A stretch of DNA of 64,000 nucleotides from an uncultured Methylophilaceae bacterium (GTDB lineage Bacteria > Pseudomonadota > Gammaproteobacteria > Burkholderiales > Methylophilaceae), in assembly GCA_903899965.1 (NCBI GenBank), contig CAIULB010000009.1:35516-99515 (forward strand). Direction: 5' to 3'. The stretch's first letter is position 1. Each line of letters starts with the position of its first letter. Below the pieces are notes generated by a model that had not been told where the DNA came from, ran no database searches, and saw only the letters and a program-made list of their open reading frames with translations. This document shows positions 28,964 through 38,923 of this stretch, piece after piece. The position numbers and the translations under genes were made by a program.

Positions 28964-29533
28964 TTACTTTGTAGGTGTAACAACCGTTACTGACTCAATC
29001 AAAATCGTTTGCATCGGCACATCACCGCCATCGGTTGGCATTTTCGCAATGCGTTCAACCACGTCCATGCCTTTAACTACTTTACCGAACACGGTATAGC
29101 CCCAGCCACGTTCTGATTTTTCGGTGTGGTTTAAGAATGCGTTATTCGCTACATTAATAAAGAACTGTGATGAAGCTGAATGGGGGTCGTTGGTGCGTGC
29201 CATGGCAATGGTGCCGATGGTGTTTGCTAAACCATTATCTGCTTCGTTTTTAATTGGTGCGCGGGTGGTTTTTTCATTTAAGTTTTTATCCATGCCACCG
29301 CCTTGAATCATAAAGCCTGAAATCACGCGATGAAAAATCGTGCCTGTGTAAAAGCTGTCGTTGGCATATTTTACAAAGTTAGCTACGGTGTTTGGCGCTT
29401 TTTCTTGATTGAGTTCAACCACAATCACGCCTTTGTTGGTTTTGATTTCAACAGTAGGCTGAGCAAATGCGCTGATGCTTGTAGCGAGTAATGAAACTAA
29501 AGCGCATGAAAGTAGTAGTTTTTTCAATGACAT
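28964..29533 (-). CDS. ppiA: Periplasmic cyclophilin-type peptidyl-prolyl isomerase
   Basis: A 189-residue cyclophilin with a Sec signal peptide (MSLKKLLLSCALVSLLATSISAFA), so a periplasmic PpiA-like foldase rather than cytoplasmic PpiB. The catalytic arginine lies in FHRVISGFMIQGG, and the core segments MARTNDPHSASSQFFINVANN and FGKVVKGMDVVERI are present. It catalyses Xaa-Pro isomerisation during folding of exported proteins. serB lies upstream on the same strand with a 44-base gap. Confidence 0.95.
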   Translation of the reverse strand: MSLKKLLLSCALVSLLATSISAFAQPTVEIKTNKGVIVVELNQEKAPNTVANFVKYANDSFYTGTIFHRVISGFMIQGGGMDKNLNEKTTRAPIKNEADNGLANTIGTIAMARTNDPHSASSQFFINVANNAFLNHTEKSERGWGYTVFGKVVKGMDVVERIAKMPTDGGDVPMQTILIESVTVVTPTK

Positions 29534-29577
29534 GTTTAATCCTTTGATGAGTATGTAGTTTTAATAAAAGAGCTAAG

Positions 29578-30426
29578 TTAAATCGTAGAAAATAAATTAG
29601 CAATGCCGTCCAGCCCAACATGGTTAAGCGCATAGCTAGCTTGAGCTTGTACGATAGGCTTGGCATGGTAAGCAATGCCCGCTACCGCCACGCGCATCAT
29701 GGTTAAATCATTGGCGCCATCACCAATAGCAATCACTTGGTCTGGTGTTAAGCCTAATTCATCTCGTTTTTGTACTAGATAATCTGCTTTAGCTTGCCCA
29801 TCAACAATCTCACCAAGCACTTTGCCTGTAAGCTTGCCATCAATAATTTCAAGTGTATTGGATTCGGCATAGTCCAAGCCTAGCTTGGCTTTGACGTGGT
29901 TCGCAAAAAACTCGAAGCCGCCAGAAACGAGCAGGGTTTTAACGCCATTCGCTTTACAGGCATCTATCCAAACTTGGGCGCCGGGGTTGAGTTTAAGTCT
30001 TTCATCAATTACGCGTTGAAGCGCTGACTCATCTAAGCCATTGAGCAAGGCAACGCGGCGCGTGAGGCTTTCTTTAAACTCAATCTCGCCACGCATCGCG
30101 CTTTCGGTAATCTCAGCCACTTGCGGCTTGATGTTCATCATGTCAGCAATTTCATCAATGCATTCGATATTGATGAGCGTTGAGTCCATATCCATCACCG
30201 CGAGTTTAATATTTTTAAGTGTTTGCGTTTCTGGTACATAGGCGCAATCAATTTTCTCAGGGGCACAAAATGCTTTTACTGTCTCAGAAGCGGTTTCTTG
30301 ATGCGGCAAGTAATAAGCGTGCTCAGCAATCTGCATGAACTGTGCGCCTTGCTTGGCGTTGCTAAGTTGATGGATGTGCATCAAGTGGGGCAATTGTATG
30401 GATGAACCTTGAACAACTAAGCGCAT
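29578..30426 (-). CDS. serB: Phosphoserine phosphatase
   Basis: Last step of serine synthesis. The 282-residue HAD-family protein has nucleophile Asp79 and acid Asp81 in DMDSTLINIECIDE, the middle motif LLVSGGFEFFANH and the metal-binding IGDGANDLTMM. The N-terminal 75 residues are the ACT-like extension of proteobacterial SerB. It is divergent from sucC over 157 bases. Confidence 0.97.
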   Translation of the reverse strand: MRLVVQGSSIQLPHLMHIHQLSNAKQGAQFMQIAEHAYYLPHQETASETVKAFCAPEKIDCAYVPETQTLKNIKLAVMDMDSTLINIECIDEIADMMNIKPQVAEITESAMRGEIEFKESLTRRVALLNGLDESALQRVIDERLKLNPGAQVWIDACKANGVKTLLVSGGFEFFANHVKAKLGLDYAESNTLEIIDGKLTGKVLGEIVDGQAKADYLVQKRDELGLTPDQVIAIGDGANDLTMMRVAVAGIAYHAKPIVQAQASYALNHVGLDGIANLFSTI

Positions 30427-30460
30427 AGTGAGTTTTGTAGAAAATGAAAAAAGTGAAGAT

Positions 30461-30466
30461 ATTATA
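30461..30466 (-). promoter_or_regulatory. Possible serB -10 element
   Basis: The minus strand reads TATAAT exactly, 35 bases before the serB ATG. No good -35 is found 16-18 bases further upstream, so this is a suggestion only. Confidence 0.3.
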
Positions 30467-30583
30467 CATGGTCAAAGCGGTGTATTTATCATGCATTATT
30501 GTCGCCTTTTATCATCGGCATGCTGGCGTCTAGCGACGTTTTGCGCGAGAATGTCACTTTAAGCACAATCACACAATATCACC

Positions 30584-31747
30584 ATGAATTTGCATGAATT
30601 TCAGGCTAAACAATTACTTCAGCGCTATGGCCTAGCGGTACCCATCGGACAAGTCGTTCAATCAGCAGAAGCTGCCGCAGCGGCAACTAAAGAAATTGCT
30701 GGCGATGCTTGGGTCGTAAAAGCGCAAGTGCACGCAGGTGGTCGTGGCAAAGCAGGTGGCGTGAAGATTGTGAAATCAGCGAGTGAGGCGCAATCAGTTG
30801 CACACGGCTTGTTGGGCAAACATTTGGTGACTTACCAAAATGCGCCAGATGGTCAGCCTGTGCATCAATTATTGGTTGAGCAAACTTTGCCAATTGCACG
30901 TGAACTTTATTTATCTATTTTGGTAGATCGCACACTTGAGCGTGTGGTGATGGTGGCTTCGAGTGCCGGCGGTATGGACATTGAAGAAATTGCCGCAACG
31001 ACGCCTGAAAAAATTCTGCAAGAAGTTTGCGATCCATTAAACGGTTTGGTGGATTATCAAGCGCGTAATTTGGCATTTGCTTTGGATTTAGTGGGCGACC
31101 AAATTGCCGCATTCACCAAACTAGCAAAAGGCTTGTATAAATTATTCAAAGAGAATGATTTGGCTTTGCTTGAAATTAATCCTCTCATTGTGACTACCGA
31201 CGGTAAGTTGTTTGCCCTGGATTGCAAAATGAGCGTGGATGACAATGCGCTGTATCGCCAAAAATCATTGGCTGAGCAACGTGACTGGAGCCAAGACGAT
31301 GCGAAAGAAGCAGAGGCGCATCATGCAGGGCTTAATTACATCGCGCTTAACGGCAACATTGGCTGTATGGTCAACGGTGCTGGCCTGGCGATGGCGACGA
31401 TGGACTTGATTAAACTTCATGGCGGTGCGCCGGCTAACTTCTTGGATGTGGGCGGCGGCGCAACGGCTGAAACTGTGGCCAAAGCCTTTAAGATTATTTT
31501 GGCGGATAGCAACGTAAAAGCCATTTTAGTGAATATTTTTGGCGGCATTATGCGCTGCGACATTATTGCTGAGGGCATTATCACTGCCGTGAAAGAGGTC
31601 GGGATTAAGATTCCTGTGGTGGTGCGTTTGGAAGGAACAAATGTCGAATTAGGTCGCAAGATGTTGAGTGAGAGCGGCCTTTCAATTATTTCTGCTGCTG
31701 GGTTGACCGATGCGGCTAAACAAGCAGTTGCTGCAGTGAGCGCATAA
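30584..31747 (+). CDS. sucC: Succinyl-CoA synthetase subunit beta
   Basis: Forms succinyl-CoA synthetase with SucD, interconverting succinyl-CoA and succinate with nucleotide phosphorylation. The 387-residue ATP-grasp protein begins [17 protein letters not shown], the family N-terminus, and has [17 protein letters not shown] (ATP grasp) and [18 protein letters not shown] near the C-terminus. sucD follows after 9 bases. Confidence 0.98.
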   Translation: MNLHEFQAKQLLQRYGLAVPIGQVVQSAEAAAAATKEIAGDAWVVKAQVHAGGRGKAGGVKIVKSASEAQSVAHGLLGKHLVTYQNAPDGQPVHQLLVEQTLPIARELYLSILVDRTLERVVMVASSAGGMDIEEIAATTPEKILQEVCDPLNGLVDYQARNLAFALDLVGDQIAAFTKLAKGLYKLFKENDLALLEINPLIVTTDGKLFALDCKMSVDDNALYRQKSLAEQRDWSQDDAKEAEAHHAGLNYIALNGNIGCMVNGAGLAMATMDLIKLHGGAPANFLDVGGGATAETVAKAFKIILADSNVKAILVNIFGGIMRCDIIAEGIITAVKEVGIKIPVVVRLEGTNVELGRKMLSESGLSIISAAGLTDAAKQAVAAVSA

Positions 31748-31756
31748 GGTTAGAGC

Positions 31757-32641
31757 ATGAGTATATTAGTTAATGAAAATACCAAAGTGTTATGCCAAGG
31801 TTTTACTGGCAAACAAGGCACATTCCATTCAGAACAAGCGTTGGCTTACGGCACCAAAATGGTCGGTGGTGTAACGCCTGGCAAGGGTGGTCAAAGTCAC
31901 TTGGGTTTGCCAGTCTTTAATACCATGCGTGATGCAGTGCGTGAGACAGGCGCCAACGCTTCTGTCATTTATGTGCCGCCACCATTTGCCGCTGACTCTA
32001 TTTTAGAGGCGTGCGATGCGGGCATTGATTTGATTGTGTGTATTACAGAAGGCATTCCAGTGTTGGATATGCTGAACGTAAAAGCAGCACTTAAAGCGAA
32101 TAATGTGAAGTTGGTTGGTCCAAATTGCCCTGGTGTGATTACGCCAAACGAATGCAAAATCGGCATTATGCCGGGGAGCATTCATTTGCGCGGCAAGATA
32201 GGCATTGTGTCACGCTCTGGTACGTTGACTTACGAAGCCGTTAACCAAACAACCGCATTAAGCTTAGGTCAATCGACTTGTGTTGGTATCGGTGGTGACC
32301 CAATTCGCGGTTTGAATTTTATTGATTGTTTGGAAATGTTCCAAGCTGACCCTGAAACTGAAGCCATTATTATGGTGGGCGAAATCGGCGGTGCCGATGA
32401 AGAGGCTGCGGCTGATTACATTAAGCATCATGTGACCAAGCCTGTGGCTGGTTATATAGCAGGTCAAACAGCGCCGAAAGGTAAACGCATGGGTCATGCT
32501 GGCGCGATTATTTCAGGCGGAAGCGGTAAAGCGGAAGATAAGATTCTTGCTTTAGAAAAAGCCGGCGTAATTGTTGCAAGCTCCCCAGCTGGTTTGGGTG
32601 AAGCAGTGATGGCGGCCATTAAAGCGAAGCAAGCTAATTGA
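31757..32641 (+). CDS. sucD: Succinyl-CoA synthetase subunit alpha
   Basis: CoA-binding, phosphohistidine-carrying subunit. The 294-residue protein has the CoA-binding N-terminus ([17 protein letters not shown]) and the phosphorylated histidine His247 in [13 protein letters not shown]. The stop overlaps the next start by one base (TGATG), tying translation of the exported ankyrin gene to sucD. Confidence 0.98.
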   Translation: MSILVNENTKVLCQGFTGKQGTFHSEQALAYGTKMVGGVTPGKGGQSHLGLPVFNTMRDAVRETGANASVIYVPPPFAADSILEACDAGIDLIVCITEGIPVLDMLNVKAALKANNVKLVGPNCPGVITPNECKIGIMPGSIHLRGKIGIVSRSGTLTYEAVNQTTALSLGQSTCVGIGGDPIRGLNFIDCLEMFQADPETEAIIMVGEIGGADEEAAADYIKHHVTKPVAGYIAGQTAPKGKRMGHAGAIISGGSGKAEDKILALEKAGVIVASSPAGLGEAVMAAIKAKQAN

Positions 32642-33606
32642 TGAAACCTCACCCACTGAAAAAGCTAGCGCGCTACTTCATTTTTATTGCCTTGAGCTTA
32701 GTCTTTATTGATTTTGCTATGGCTGAAGAGGATGTGCCTTATCTCTTAACTGTTTCAGCGAAAGGCGATATTGCAACAGTGCGTGCATTGCTAGAGAGCG
32801 GCACTAATCCTAATGTGCGCGATATCGACAACGTAACTGCCTTGATGTATGCCGCACGCAAAGACAAATCAGAAATCGTTAAAGCGCTGTTAGAAAGGGG
32901 TGCAGACCCGAATGCTAAAGATAATAGTGGCTGGACGGCATTGATGCTGGCCGCACGCAAAAACTATCTTAAAACAGCAGAGGCTTTGCTGAATAAAGGC
33001 GCAGACCCAGCTCTGCGTGATGTGTCTGGTTGGAGCGCGATGGGCATGGCCGCCACATCTGGTTATTCTGAGATGGTGGGCTTGCTAATTGAGCACGGCA
33101 TGGACGTCAATACCAAGAGCGATGATGGTAAAAGCGTATTGATGTATGCCGCTAAAAGCGGTGATGTGCCAACTGTTAAAGTCTTGTTGGCGCATGGCGC
33201 ATTGATTGCAGACCGAGATCGTTTGAAGGTGAATGCTTTGATGTATGGTGCACGTGAAGGGAATGTAGCGGCTGTTGAGGCCTTGATTGATGCTGGTGCT
33301 AAGGTTGACGATTACGACCAAAATAAATGGACGGCGCTGAGTTGGGCTGTGAGAAAGAAAAAAGTTGATGTTGTCCAAACGCTGATTGCAAAAGGTGCAG
33401 ATGTAAATCATAAAGATAGCGAAGGGACGCCACCATTACAAAATGCGGTATTAAACGGCGATGCCCTTATGGTGGCTTTGCTGATTAAAAGCGGTGCCAA
33501 TGTAAAAGCTAAAGACCAATATGGATTGAGCGCTTTGGTTTACGCCCTAAAAGGCAAAAGCCCTGAAATCGTTAAGATGATTAAAGATGCAGGTGGCAAC
33601 TATTAG
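32641..33606 (+). CDS. Exported ankyrin-repeat protein coupled to sucCD
   Basis: The ORF track starts at a TTG at 32638; the ATG at 32641 overlaps the sucD stop (TGATG) and gives 321 aa. An N-terminal signal sequence (KLARYFIFIALSLVFIDFAMA) precedes eight or nine ankyrin repeats filling the protein, with typical phrases such as GWTALMLAARKNYLKTAEALLNKGADP. No catalytic domain is seen, so it is probably a periplasmic binding or scaffold protein. Linkage to a TCA-cycle operon is unexplained. A second, shorter exported ankyrin protein lies at 25250. nadE begins 8 bases downstream. Confidence 0.88.
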   Translation: MKPHPLKKLARYFIFIALSLVFIDFAMAEEDVPYLLTVSAKGDIATVRALLESGTNPNVRDIDNVTALMYAARKDKSEIVKALLERGADPNAKDNSGWTALMLAARKNYLKTAEALLNKGADPALRDVSGWSAMGMAATSGYSEMVGLLIEHGMDVNTKSDDGKSVLMYAAKSGDVPTVKVLLAHGALIADRDRLKVNALMYGAREGNVAAVEALIDAGAKVDDYDQNKWTALSWAVRKKKVDVVQTLIAKGADVNHKDSEGTPPLQNAVLNGDALMVALLIKSGANVKAKDQYGLSALVYALKGKSPEIVKMIKDAGGNY

Positions 33607-33613
33607 TCAGTCC

Positions 33614-35233
33614 ATGCACTTAGCAATCGCCCAAATCAACTGCACGGTCGGCGATATTGCAGGTAACAGCGGTAAGATTGTCGCAGCAGTATCGCATGCT
33701 AAAGTACAAGGTGCCTCACTTCTTATCACCCCTGAGTTGGCCTTAACTGGCTATCCCCCAGAAGACTTATTACTCAGAGAAGATTTCAATCAAGCAAGTG
33801 AAACAGCTTTGATTGAGCTTGCTAAAAAGACGCAAGGAATTACCTTGCTAGTCGGACATCCCCGCGTTTTTGAAGGCGCATGCTATAACGCTGCTTCTGT
33901 TTTGCAAGATGGCAAAATCATTGCCACATATCATAAACAAGCATTGCCTAATCACACCGTATTTGACGAGCTGCGCTATTTTAAGGCGGGCACAACTCCA
34001 TTGGTTTTTGAACATCAAGGTGTGAAATGTGGTGTGTTGATTTGTGCGGATATTTGGGAAGCAAACCCCGCCAAACTAGCTAAGCAGGCGGGCGCTGAAA
34101 TTCTATTGACGTTGAATGCATCTCCTTACCACATGGAGAAGCAAGATAGTCGCCATGAAGTTGCAAGTCAGCGTGTATTAGAAACAGGATTAGCCTTGGT
34201 TTATACCAATCTTATTGGCGGCCAAGATGAGCTAGTTTTTGATGGTGCTTCTTTCGTCTTGGATAGATCGGGTGCAGTTGTTCAGCAGTTGCCAGCTTTT
34301 GAAGAGGCTTTGTCATTAGTTGAAATTGATTGCTCCGCTGACAATAAGGCCAATCCCAATCAAGCTCAAGTTACGCCAGCACTTGCTATCGAGGCTTCGG
34401 TATACCAAGCCATCACTTTGGGCTTGAAGGACTATGTCACTAAAAACAAATTTAAAGGGGTGGTGCTTGGTCTTTCGGGCGGGATTGATTCAGCTTTAAC
34501 GCTCGCAGTAGCGGTTGATGCACTAGGTGCAGACCAAGTGCGTGTCGTGATGATGCCCTCGGAATTTACTGCTGATATGAGCGTGAGTGATGCGCATTTG
34601 ATGGCCGATACATTGGGTGTACGTTATAGCGAATTGCCAATTAGTCCCTTGTTTAATCTGTTTAGAGAAACACTGGCGGATGAGTTTGCTGGCTTGCCTT
34701 TTGACACCACCGAAGAAAATCTACAAGCACGTATTCGTGGCATGTTGCTCATGGCCTTATCGAATAAGTTTGGCAGTATCGTGCTCACGACAGGCAATAA
34801 GAGCGAGATGGCGGTTGGCTATTCAACGCTTTATGGGGACATGGCAGGTGGATTTGCTTTGCTTAAAGATGTGCCAAAAACGCTGGTTTATGCGTTATCA
34901 AACTATCGCAATTCAATATCAACAGTGATTCCCGAGCGCATTATTACGCGTCCGCCATCAGCAGAGTTACGTCACGAACAAAAAGACCAAGATAGCCTGC
35001 CAGCTTATGAGATTTTAGATGCAATTATGGAAGCTTATGTTGAGCACGATGCCAGTCATGCAGATATCTTGGCGATGGGATATAGAGCGCAAGATGTGAA
35101 TCGTGTAACATCGCTTATTGATAGAAACGAATATAAACGCCGTCAGTCGCCGATAGGCGTAAGGATTACCCAGCGCGGGTTTGGTAAAGATAGACGTTAT
35201 CCGATTACTTCTAAATTTTTGCCAAAAGCGTAA
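33614..35233 (+). CDS. nadE: Glutamine-dependent NAD+ synthetase
   Basis: Amidates deamido-NAD with ammonia released from glutamine. The ORF track begins at 33587 inside the ankyrin gene; the ATG at 33614 (MHLAIAQINCTVGD) is the nitrilase-type N-terminus and gives 539 aa. The glutaminase triad is Glu41 (LITPELALTGYP), Lys108 (YHKQALPN) and Cys144 (LICADIWE). The synthetase half has the P-loop GLSGGIDSALTLAVAVDALG and ends KRRQSPIGVRITQRGFGKDRRYPI. glnB follows, a common betaproteobacterial pair. Confidence 0.97.
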   Translation: MHLAIAQINCTVGDIAGNSGKIVAAVSHAKVQGASLLITPELALTGYPPEDLLLREDFNQASETALIELAKKTQGITLLVGHPRVFEGACYNAASVLQDGKIIATYHKQALPNHTVFDELRYFKAGTTPLVFEHQGVKCGVLICADIWEANPAKLAKQAGAEILLTLNASPYHMEKQDSRHEVASQRVLETGLALVYTNLIGGQDELVFDGASFVLDRSGAVVQQLPAFEEALSLVEIDCSADNKANPNQAQVTPALAIEASVYQAITLGLKDYVTKNKFKGVVLGLSGGIDSALTLAVAVDALGADQVRVVMMPSEFTADMSVSDAHLMADTLGVRYSELPISPLFNLFRETLADEFAGLPFDTTEENLQARIRGMLLMALSNKFGSIVLTTGNKSEMAVGYSTLYGDMAGGFALLKDVPKTLVYALSNYRNSISTVIPERIITRPPSAELRHEQKDQDSLPAYEILDAIMEAYVEHDASHADILAMGYRAQDVNRVTSLIDRNEYKRRQSPIGVRITQRGFGKDRRYPITSKFLPKA

Positions 35234-35267
35234 AACAACTATTAGATTTTCACCTGAGGGGATGTAA

Positions 35268-35606
<339 letters not shown>

Positions 35607-35623
35607 TTGATTGTGAATGAAGT

Positions 35624-35645
35624 GCTGGGCTTCTAAAAGCCCAGC
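35624..35645. terminator. Hairpin between convergent glnB and feoB
   Basis: GCTGGGCTT-ctaa-AAGCCCAGC is a perfect 9-bp stem covering the last codons of feoB. Neither side has a T run, so it may be a weak terminator or a 3'-end stabilising structure. Confidence 0.45.
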
Positions 35646-37423
35646 CATCTGGCGGATTGATAAAACGCGAAGCTTACAATCCAAGCCAGCATTAAAGACC
35701 AAACGATAGAAAGTAGGGCAAAAGCCCAGCTTTTTGCTTCGTTTTTAAGTGTAATAATCGTTGATAAGCAAGGCGTATAAATGAGGGTAAATAACATAAA
35801 GCTCATGCCCTGTACCCAATCTAGTTTTTGTGCCATCAGATGCATCAGTGCATCACCCTGAAGCCCGTAAATTACTGCGAGTGAACCGATTACAATCTCT
35901 TTGGCGACAAAGCCAAAAATCAACGTAATCGCGAGTTGGCTATCAATGCCAATTGGATTTAAGACGATTGAAAACCAATCCCCAATTTTCCCAGCCAAAG
36001 TAGCGCTGCTTGCAGGCGCTGCATCCAATGGGTAGTGCGTTAAGGCCCATACCAAAATCACACCTATGGTGATGAATTTGCTGGCACGGATTAAAAAGTA
36101 TTTCACCTCTTGCCAGCCTCTTAACCAGATTTGACGACACGTTGGGAAGCGGTATGGCGGTAGCTCCAGAATGAACGGTTCGCTATTTTTATATTGATTC
36201 TTAAATAATACCGCAGTGATAAATATGGTGATAAAGCTCACCAAATAAAGTGCGAACAAGACCAGCGGCGCTTGACTGGCTGTGAATAGGGTGGCTGTCA
36301 TAAATAAGAATACCTGCAGACGCGCTGAACAAAGTGATAGCGGAATCACCAGCATGGTGAGTAGACGCATATTTTTTGAGCGCATCACGCGTGTCCCCAT
36401 CAAGGCTGGTACGTTACAACCGAAGCCCATGAGCACCATCACAAAGCCTCTGCCATCTAAGCCCATCTTTGCCATCAAGGCATCAACTAAGAATGCGGCG
36501 CGAGATAAGTAGCCGCTGTCTTCCACCATAGTCATAATTAGGAAGAATAAAACAATGATAGGTATAAATGCGGCGACTGTGCCAAGACCGTTATAAACGC
36601 CATCTAGTAATAAACCACTCAGCCAAGTTGGAGCACTTAATAAAAGCGGCTCTAGCGCATTAGTACGAAAGATGGCGAGTAACCATGCAATGCCATCTTG
36701 AAGTGGTTTGCCTGCGTTAAAGATGAACTGAAACAGTACATACATTGCGGCAAAAAATATTGGTAAGCCCAGCCATGGATGCAATAGCACTTTATCGATG
36801 CGATTGGTGAGGTCGTCGCCCAGCTGCATCGGCATTTGCACAGTTGCGTCAACAATTGCTTCCATTTCAGCTTCAATGTTGGAGTCTTGCTGAAGTTGCT
36901 TGCTGATTTTTTCAGCATCTACATGTTGTTTAGGTTTTGATAATACTGCTGATGCCGCCTTGAGCGCATCAGGGCAACGGTCGCCGTATTTTGCGCTAAT
37001 TTGCACAACTGGCATATTCAGTTTGGCTGACATGGCTTCTGTGTCAATCTTAATGCCAGCGCGCTTTGCTTCATCGCTCATATTAAGCAACAGCATGCAT
37101 GGCAAGCCCAAGGCGCGGATTTGTATTGCTAGCGACAGCTGCCTATCTATCTGCGCGCTATTCGCGACTATCATCACCAAATCAACCGTGTTGTTGCATA
37201 GAAAATGGCGCACCACTTGTTCGTCGTCTGAATAGCCGTGTAGGTCGTATAAGCCTGGTAAGTCAATCAGCTCGGCAATATGCCCGCCCATTAAAATCTT
37301 GGCGCTCATTAGGTCAACGGTAATGCCAGGCCAGTTGCCAACGCGCGCAGAAGAACCACTCAATCGATTGAAGAGAGTGGATTTTCCTGTGTTGGGCATC
37401 CCCAATAAAGCGATACGTTTCAT
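35633..37423 (-). CDS. feoB: Ferrous iron transporter FeoB (short form)
   Basis: Inner-membrane Fe(II) uptake protein. The N-terminal G domain has GMPNTGKST (8-16), DLPGLYDLHGY and LNMSDEAKRAG (G4, NxSD). A short GDI-like region then leads to two Gate-type membrane halves, with the conserved GFGCNVPALMGTRVM and SLCSARLQVF. At 596 aa it is much shorter than E. coli FeoB (773), with reduced soluble linkers and no C-terminal extension. It overlaps feoA by four bases and is presumably under the Fur site upstream of feoA. Confidence 0.94.
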   Translation of the reverse strand: MKRIALLGMPNTGKSTLFNRLSGSSARVGNWPGITVDLMSAKILMGGHIAELIDLPGLYDLHGYSDDEQVVRHFLCNNTVDLVMIVANSAQIDRQLSLAIQIRALGLPCMLLLNMSDEAKRAGIKIDTEAMSAKLNMPVVQISAKYGDRCPDALKAASAVLSKPKQHVDAEKISKQLQQDSNIEAEMEAIVDATVQMPMQLGDDLTNRIDKVLLHPWLGLPIFFAAMYVLFQFIFNAGKPLQDGIAWLLAIFRTNALEPLLLSAPTWLSGLLLDGVYNGLGTVAAFIPIIVLFFLIMTMVEDSGYLSRAAFLVDALMAKMGLDGRGFVMVLMGFGCNVPALMGTRVMRSKNMRLLTMLVIPLSLCSARLQVFLFMTATLFTASQAPLVLFALYLVSFITIFITAVLFKNQYKNSEPFILELPPYRFPTCRQIWLRGWQEVKYFLIRASKFITIGVILVWALTHYPLDAAPASSATLAGKIGDWFSIVLNPIGIDSQLAITLIFGFVAKEIVIGSLAVIYGLQGDALMHLMAQKLDWVQGMSFMLFTLIYTPCLSTIITLKNEAKSWAFALLSIVWSLMLAWIVSFAFYQSARWLGF

Positions 37424-37662
37424 GCGGTTTTGATTTGAATGCGGCTTGCTTCAGTGCGACGTAAGATGATGTCAGTGCTACCAATGCGAACATGCAATGG
37501 CCCATTAAAGCTGGCGCAGCGGACTAACTCTACTTTTTTTCCGTTACGAAAGCCAAGCGCAGCTAAACGATGAAACAATGAATTGTCAGCGTCGATATTG
37601 CTGATGAGTGCGGTTTCACCTGGTTTTAAGCTGGATAGGTTTTGTGTTGTGGCAGGATTCAT
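37420..37662 (-). CDS. feoA: FeoA iron transport accessory protein
   Basis: An 80-residue SH3-like cytoplasmic protein that supports FeoB. The fold signature is SSLKPGETALISNIDADNSLFHRLAALGFRNGKKVELV, followed by GPLHVRIGSTDIILRRTEASRI. Its stop overlaps the feoB start (ATGA), so translation is coupled. A Fur box lies 24-42 bases upstream of the ATG. Confidence 0.95.
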   Translation of the reverse strand: MNPATTQNLSSLKPGETALISNIDADNSLFHRLAALGFRNGKKVELVRCASFNGPLHVRIGSTDIILRRTEASRIQIKTA

Positions 37663-37685
37663 TAATAAAATGAAAAATCCTAAAT

Positions 37686-37704
37686 GATAATGGTTCTTAT
37701 TATC
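37686..37704 (-). promoter_or_regulatory. Fur box upstream of feoAB
   Basis: The minus strand reads GATAATAAGAACCATTATC, matching 16 of 19 positions of the classical Fur consensus GATAATGATAATCATTATC, and lies 24 bases before the feoA ATG. Repression of feoAB by iron-loaded Fur follows from this and from known practice in proteobacteria. Confidence 0.85.
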
Positions 37705-37742
37705 GCACAGGTTTAATATGAAGCGATAGTGCTAAACCCAAT

Positions 37743-37770
37743 AAAAACGGCCTGCAAGCAGACCGTTTTT
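37743..37770 (-). terminator. Terminator after the parvulin gene
   Basis: AAAAACGG-c-CTGC-aa-GCAG-a-CCGTTTTT, 23 bases beyond the stop of the minus-strand parvulin gene, with T runs on both strands. Confidence 0.8.
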
Positions 37771-37792
37771 ATCATTAGCTAGTATTTATTAA

Positions 37793-38602
37793 TTACTTTT
37801 TAGATGCTGATTTAGTGTTATCAACAATCGTTGCTTTCGCACGTAGGTCTGTCAGCATTTTTTCCAATTGGCGTTGACCAAGTTGCTTTTGCAAGTTGTC
37901 TTTTACTTTATCGTAAGGAGGCGCTTTCAATTCGCGTATATCATCAAGCTTAATCACGTGCCAACCGAATTGTGTTTGTACTGGATCAGTACTCAATTTG
38001 CCTTTTTGAAGCTTAGATACAGCTTCGCTAAATGGTTTCACCATGCCACCTAAGGCGAACCAGCCTAGATCCCCGCCTTTTTCTTTAGAACCTGGATCGA
38101 TTGATTTTTCTTTAGCGATTTTTGAAAAGTCGCCACCTTTGTTAAGTTGTGCAATTACGTCTTTTGCTTCGGCTTCTGAAGCAACCAAAATGTGGCGTGC
38201 GTTATATTCTTTGTCGCCTAATTCTGTTTTGAATTTCTCGTAAGCAGCTTTTGTATCTGACTCACTCACAGGATGACTCTTCATGTAATCTTGAATATAA
38301 ACATTCACCAGTAATTCACGGCGTGTTAACTCTTCCTTTGCAAGATAATCAGGCTTTTTGTCCATGCCAGATTTTTGCGCTTCTTGAAGTACTAATTCAC
38401 TGCTAATCAATTTAGACATAATGACGTCACGTACATTGTCATCTACTTTTTGACCGTGATCTGTCGCATCTTTAACGATGAAGTCGAAAAGTGATTGTTT
38501 GATAGGCTTACCATTCACCGTTGCTACTGCATCGCCAGCAAAAGCTGATGCGTTAAAACTTAATGTAGCAAGTAACAAAAGGGCGATTCTAGATATTTTC
38601 AT
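37793..38602 (-). CDS. Periplasmic PpiC/parvulin-type peptidyl-prolyl isomerase
   Basis: A 269-residue foldase with a Sec signal peptide (MKISRIALLLLATLSFNASAFA), a SurA_N-like helical region (about 25-125) and one parvulin domain (about 133-230), with the family motifs ARHILVASEAEA, GGDLGWFALGGMVKPF and TQFGWHVIKLDD. It probably assists folding of outer-membrane or periplasmic proteins. It is the last gene of a minus-strand run yciB-yciI-bolA-ppiC, a conserved order in betaproteobacteria. Confidence 0.93.
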   Translation of the reverse strand: MKISRIALLLLATLSFNASAFAGDAVATVNGKPIKQSLFDFIVKDATDHGQKVDDNVRDVIMSKLISSELVLQEAQKSGMDKKPDYLAKEELTRRELLVNVYIQDYMKSHPVSESDTKAAYEKFKTELGDKEYNARHILVASEAEAKDVIAQLNKGGDFSKIAKEKSIDPGSKEKGGDLGWFALGGMVKPFSEAVSKLQKGKLSTDPVQTQFGWHVIKLDDIRELKAPPYDKVKDNLQKQLGQRQLEKMLTDLRAKATIVDNTKSASKK

Positions 38603-38664
38603 TCAAGGTCCTTAGTAATGGTTTGTTAGTATAAGAAGTATTTGATTTGACAGTATTATAGGGT

Positions 38665-38922
38665 TTATTCTTCGCTGGCGATAGCTTGGATGCTGAGAGC
38701 GTGAATTTTCAGGGGGATTAAGTCGCTCATCAATTGATAAATGATTCGGTGCCGCGCTACGTGCGACTTTCCGTTAAATGAAGCGCTGACTATCTTTAGG
38801 GTGAAATGCCCGCCTCCGCCGTTACCTTTGTGTCCTGCATGTAAAGCGCTATCGTCTTGAATCTCCAGCTGGCTTGGCGCAAGCGGCTGTAGTCTACTTT
38901 TGATTTCTTCTATTAAGTTCAT
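38665..38922 (-). CDS. BolA family protein
   Basis: An 85-residue BolA/IbaG-type protein of the kind that binds monothiol glutaredoxin with a [2Fe-2S] cluster. The conserved segment FNGKSHVARHRIIYQLMSDLI, with its ligand histidines, and the C-terminal KIHALSIQAIA are visible. A glycine-rich GHKGNGGGGHFTLKIV loop is typical. It begins one base after the yciI stop, so the two are co-translated. Confidence 0.92.
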   Translation of the reverse strand: MNLIEEIKSRLQPLAPSQLEIQDDSALHAGHKGNGGGGHFTLKIVSASFNGKSHVARHRIIYQLMSDLIPLKIHALSIQAIASEE

Positions 38923-38923
38923 A

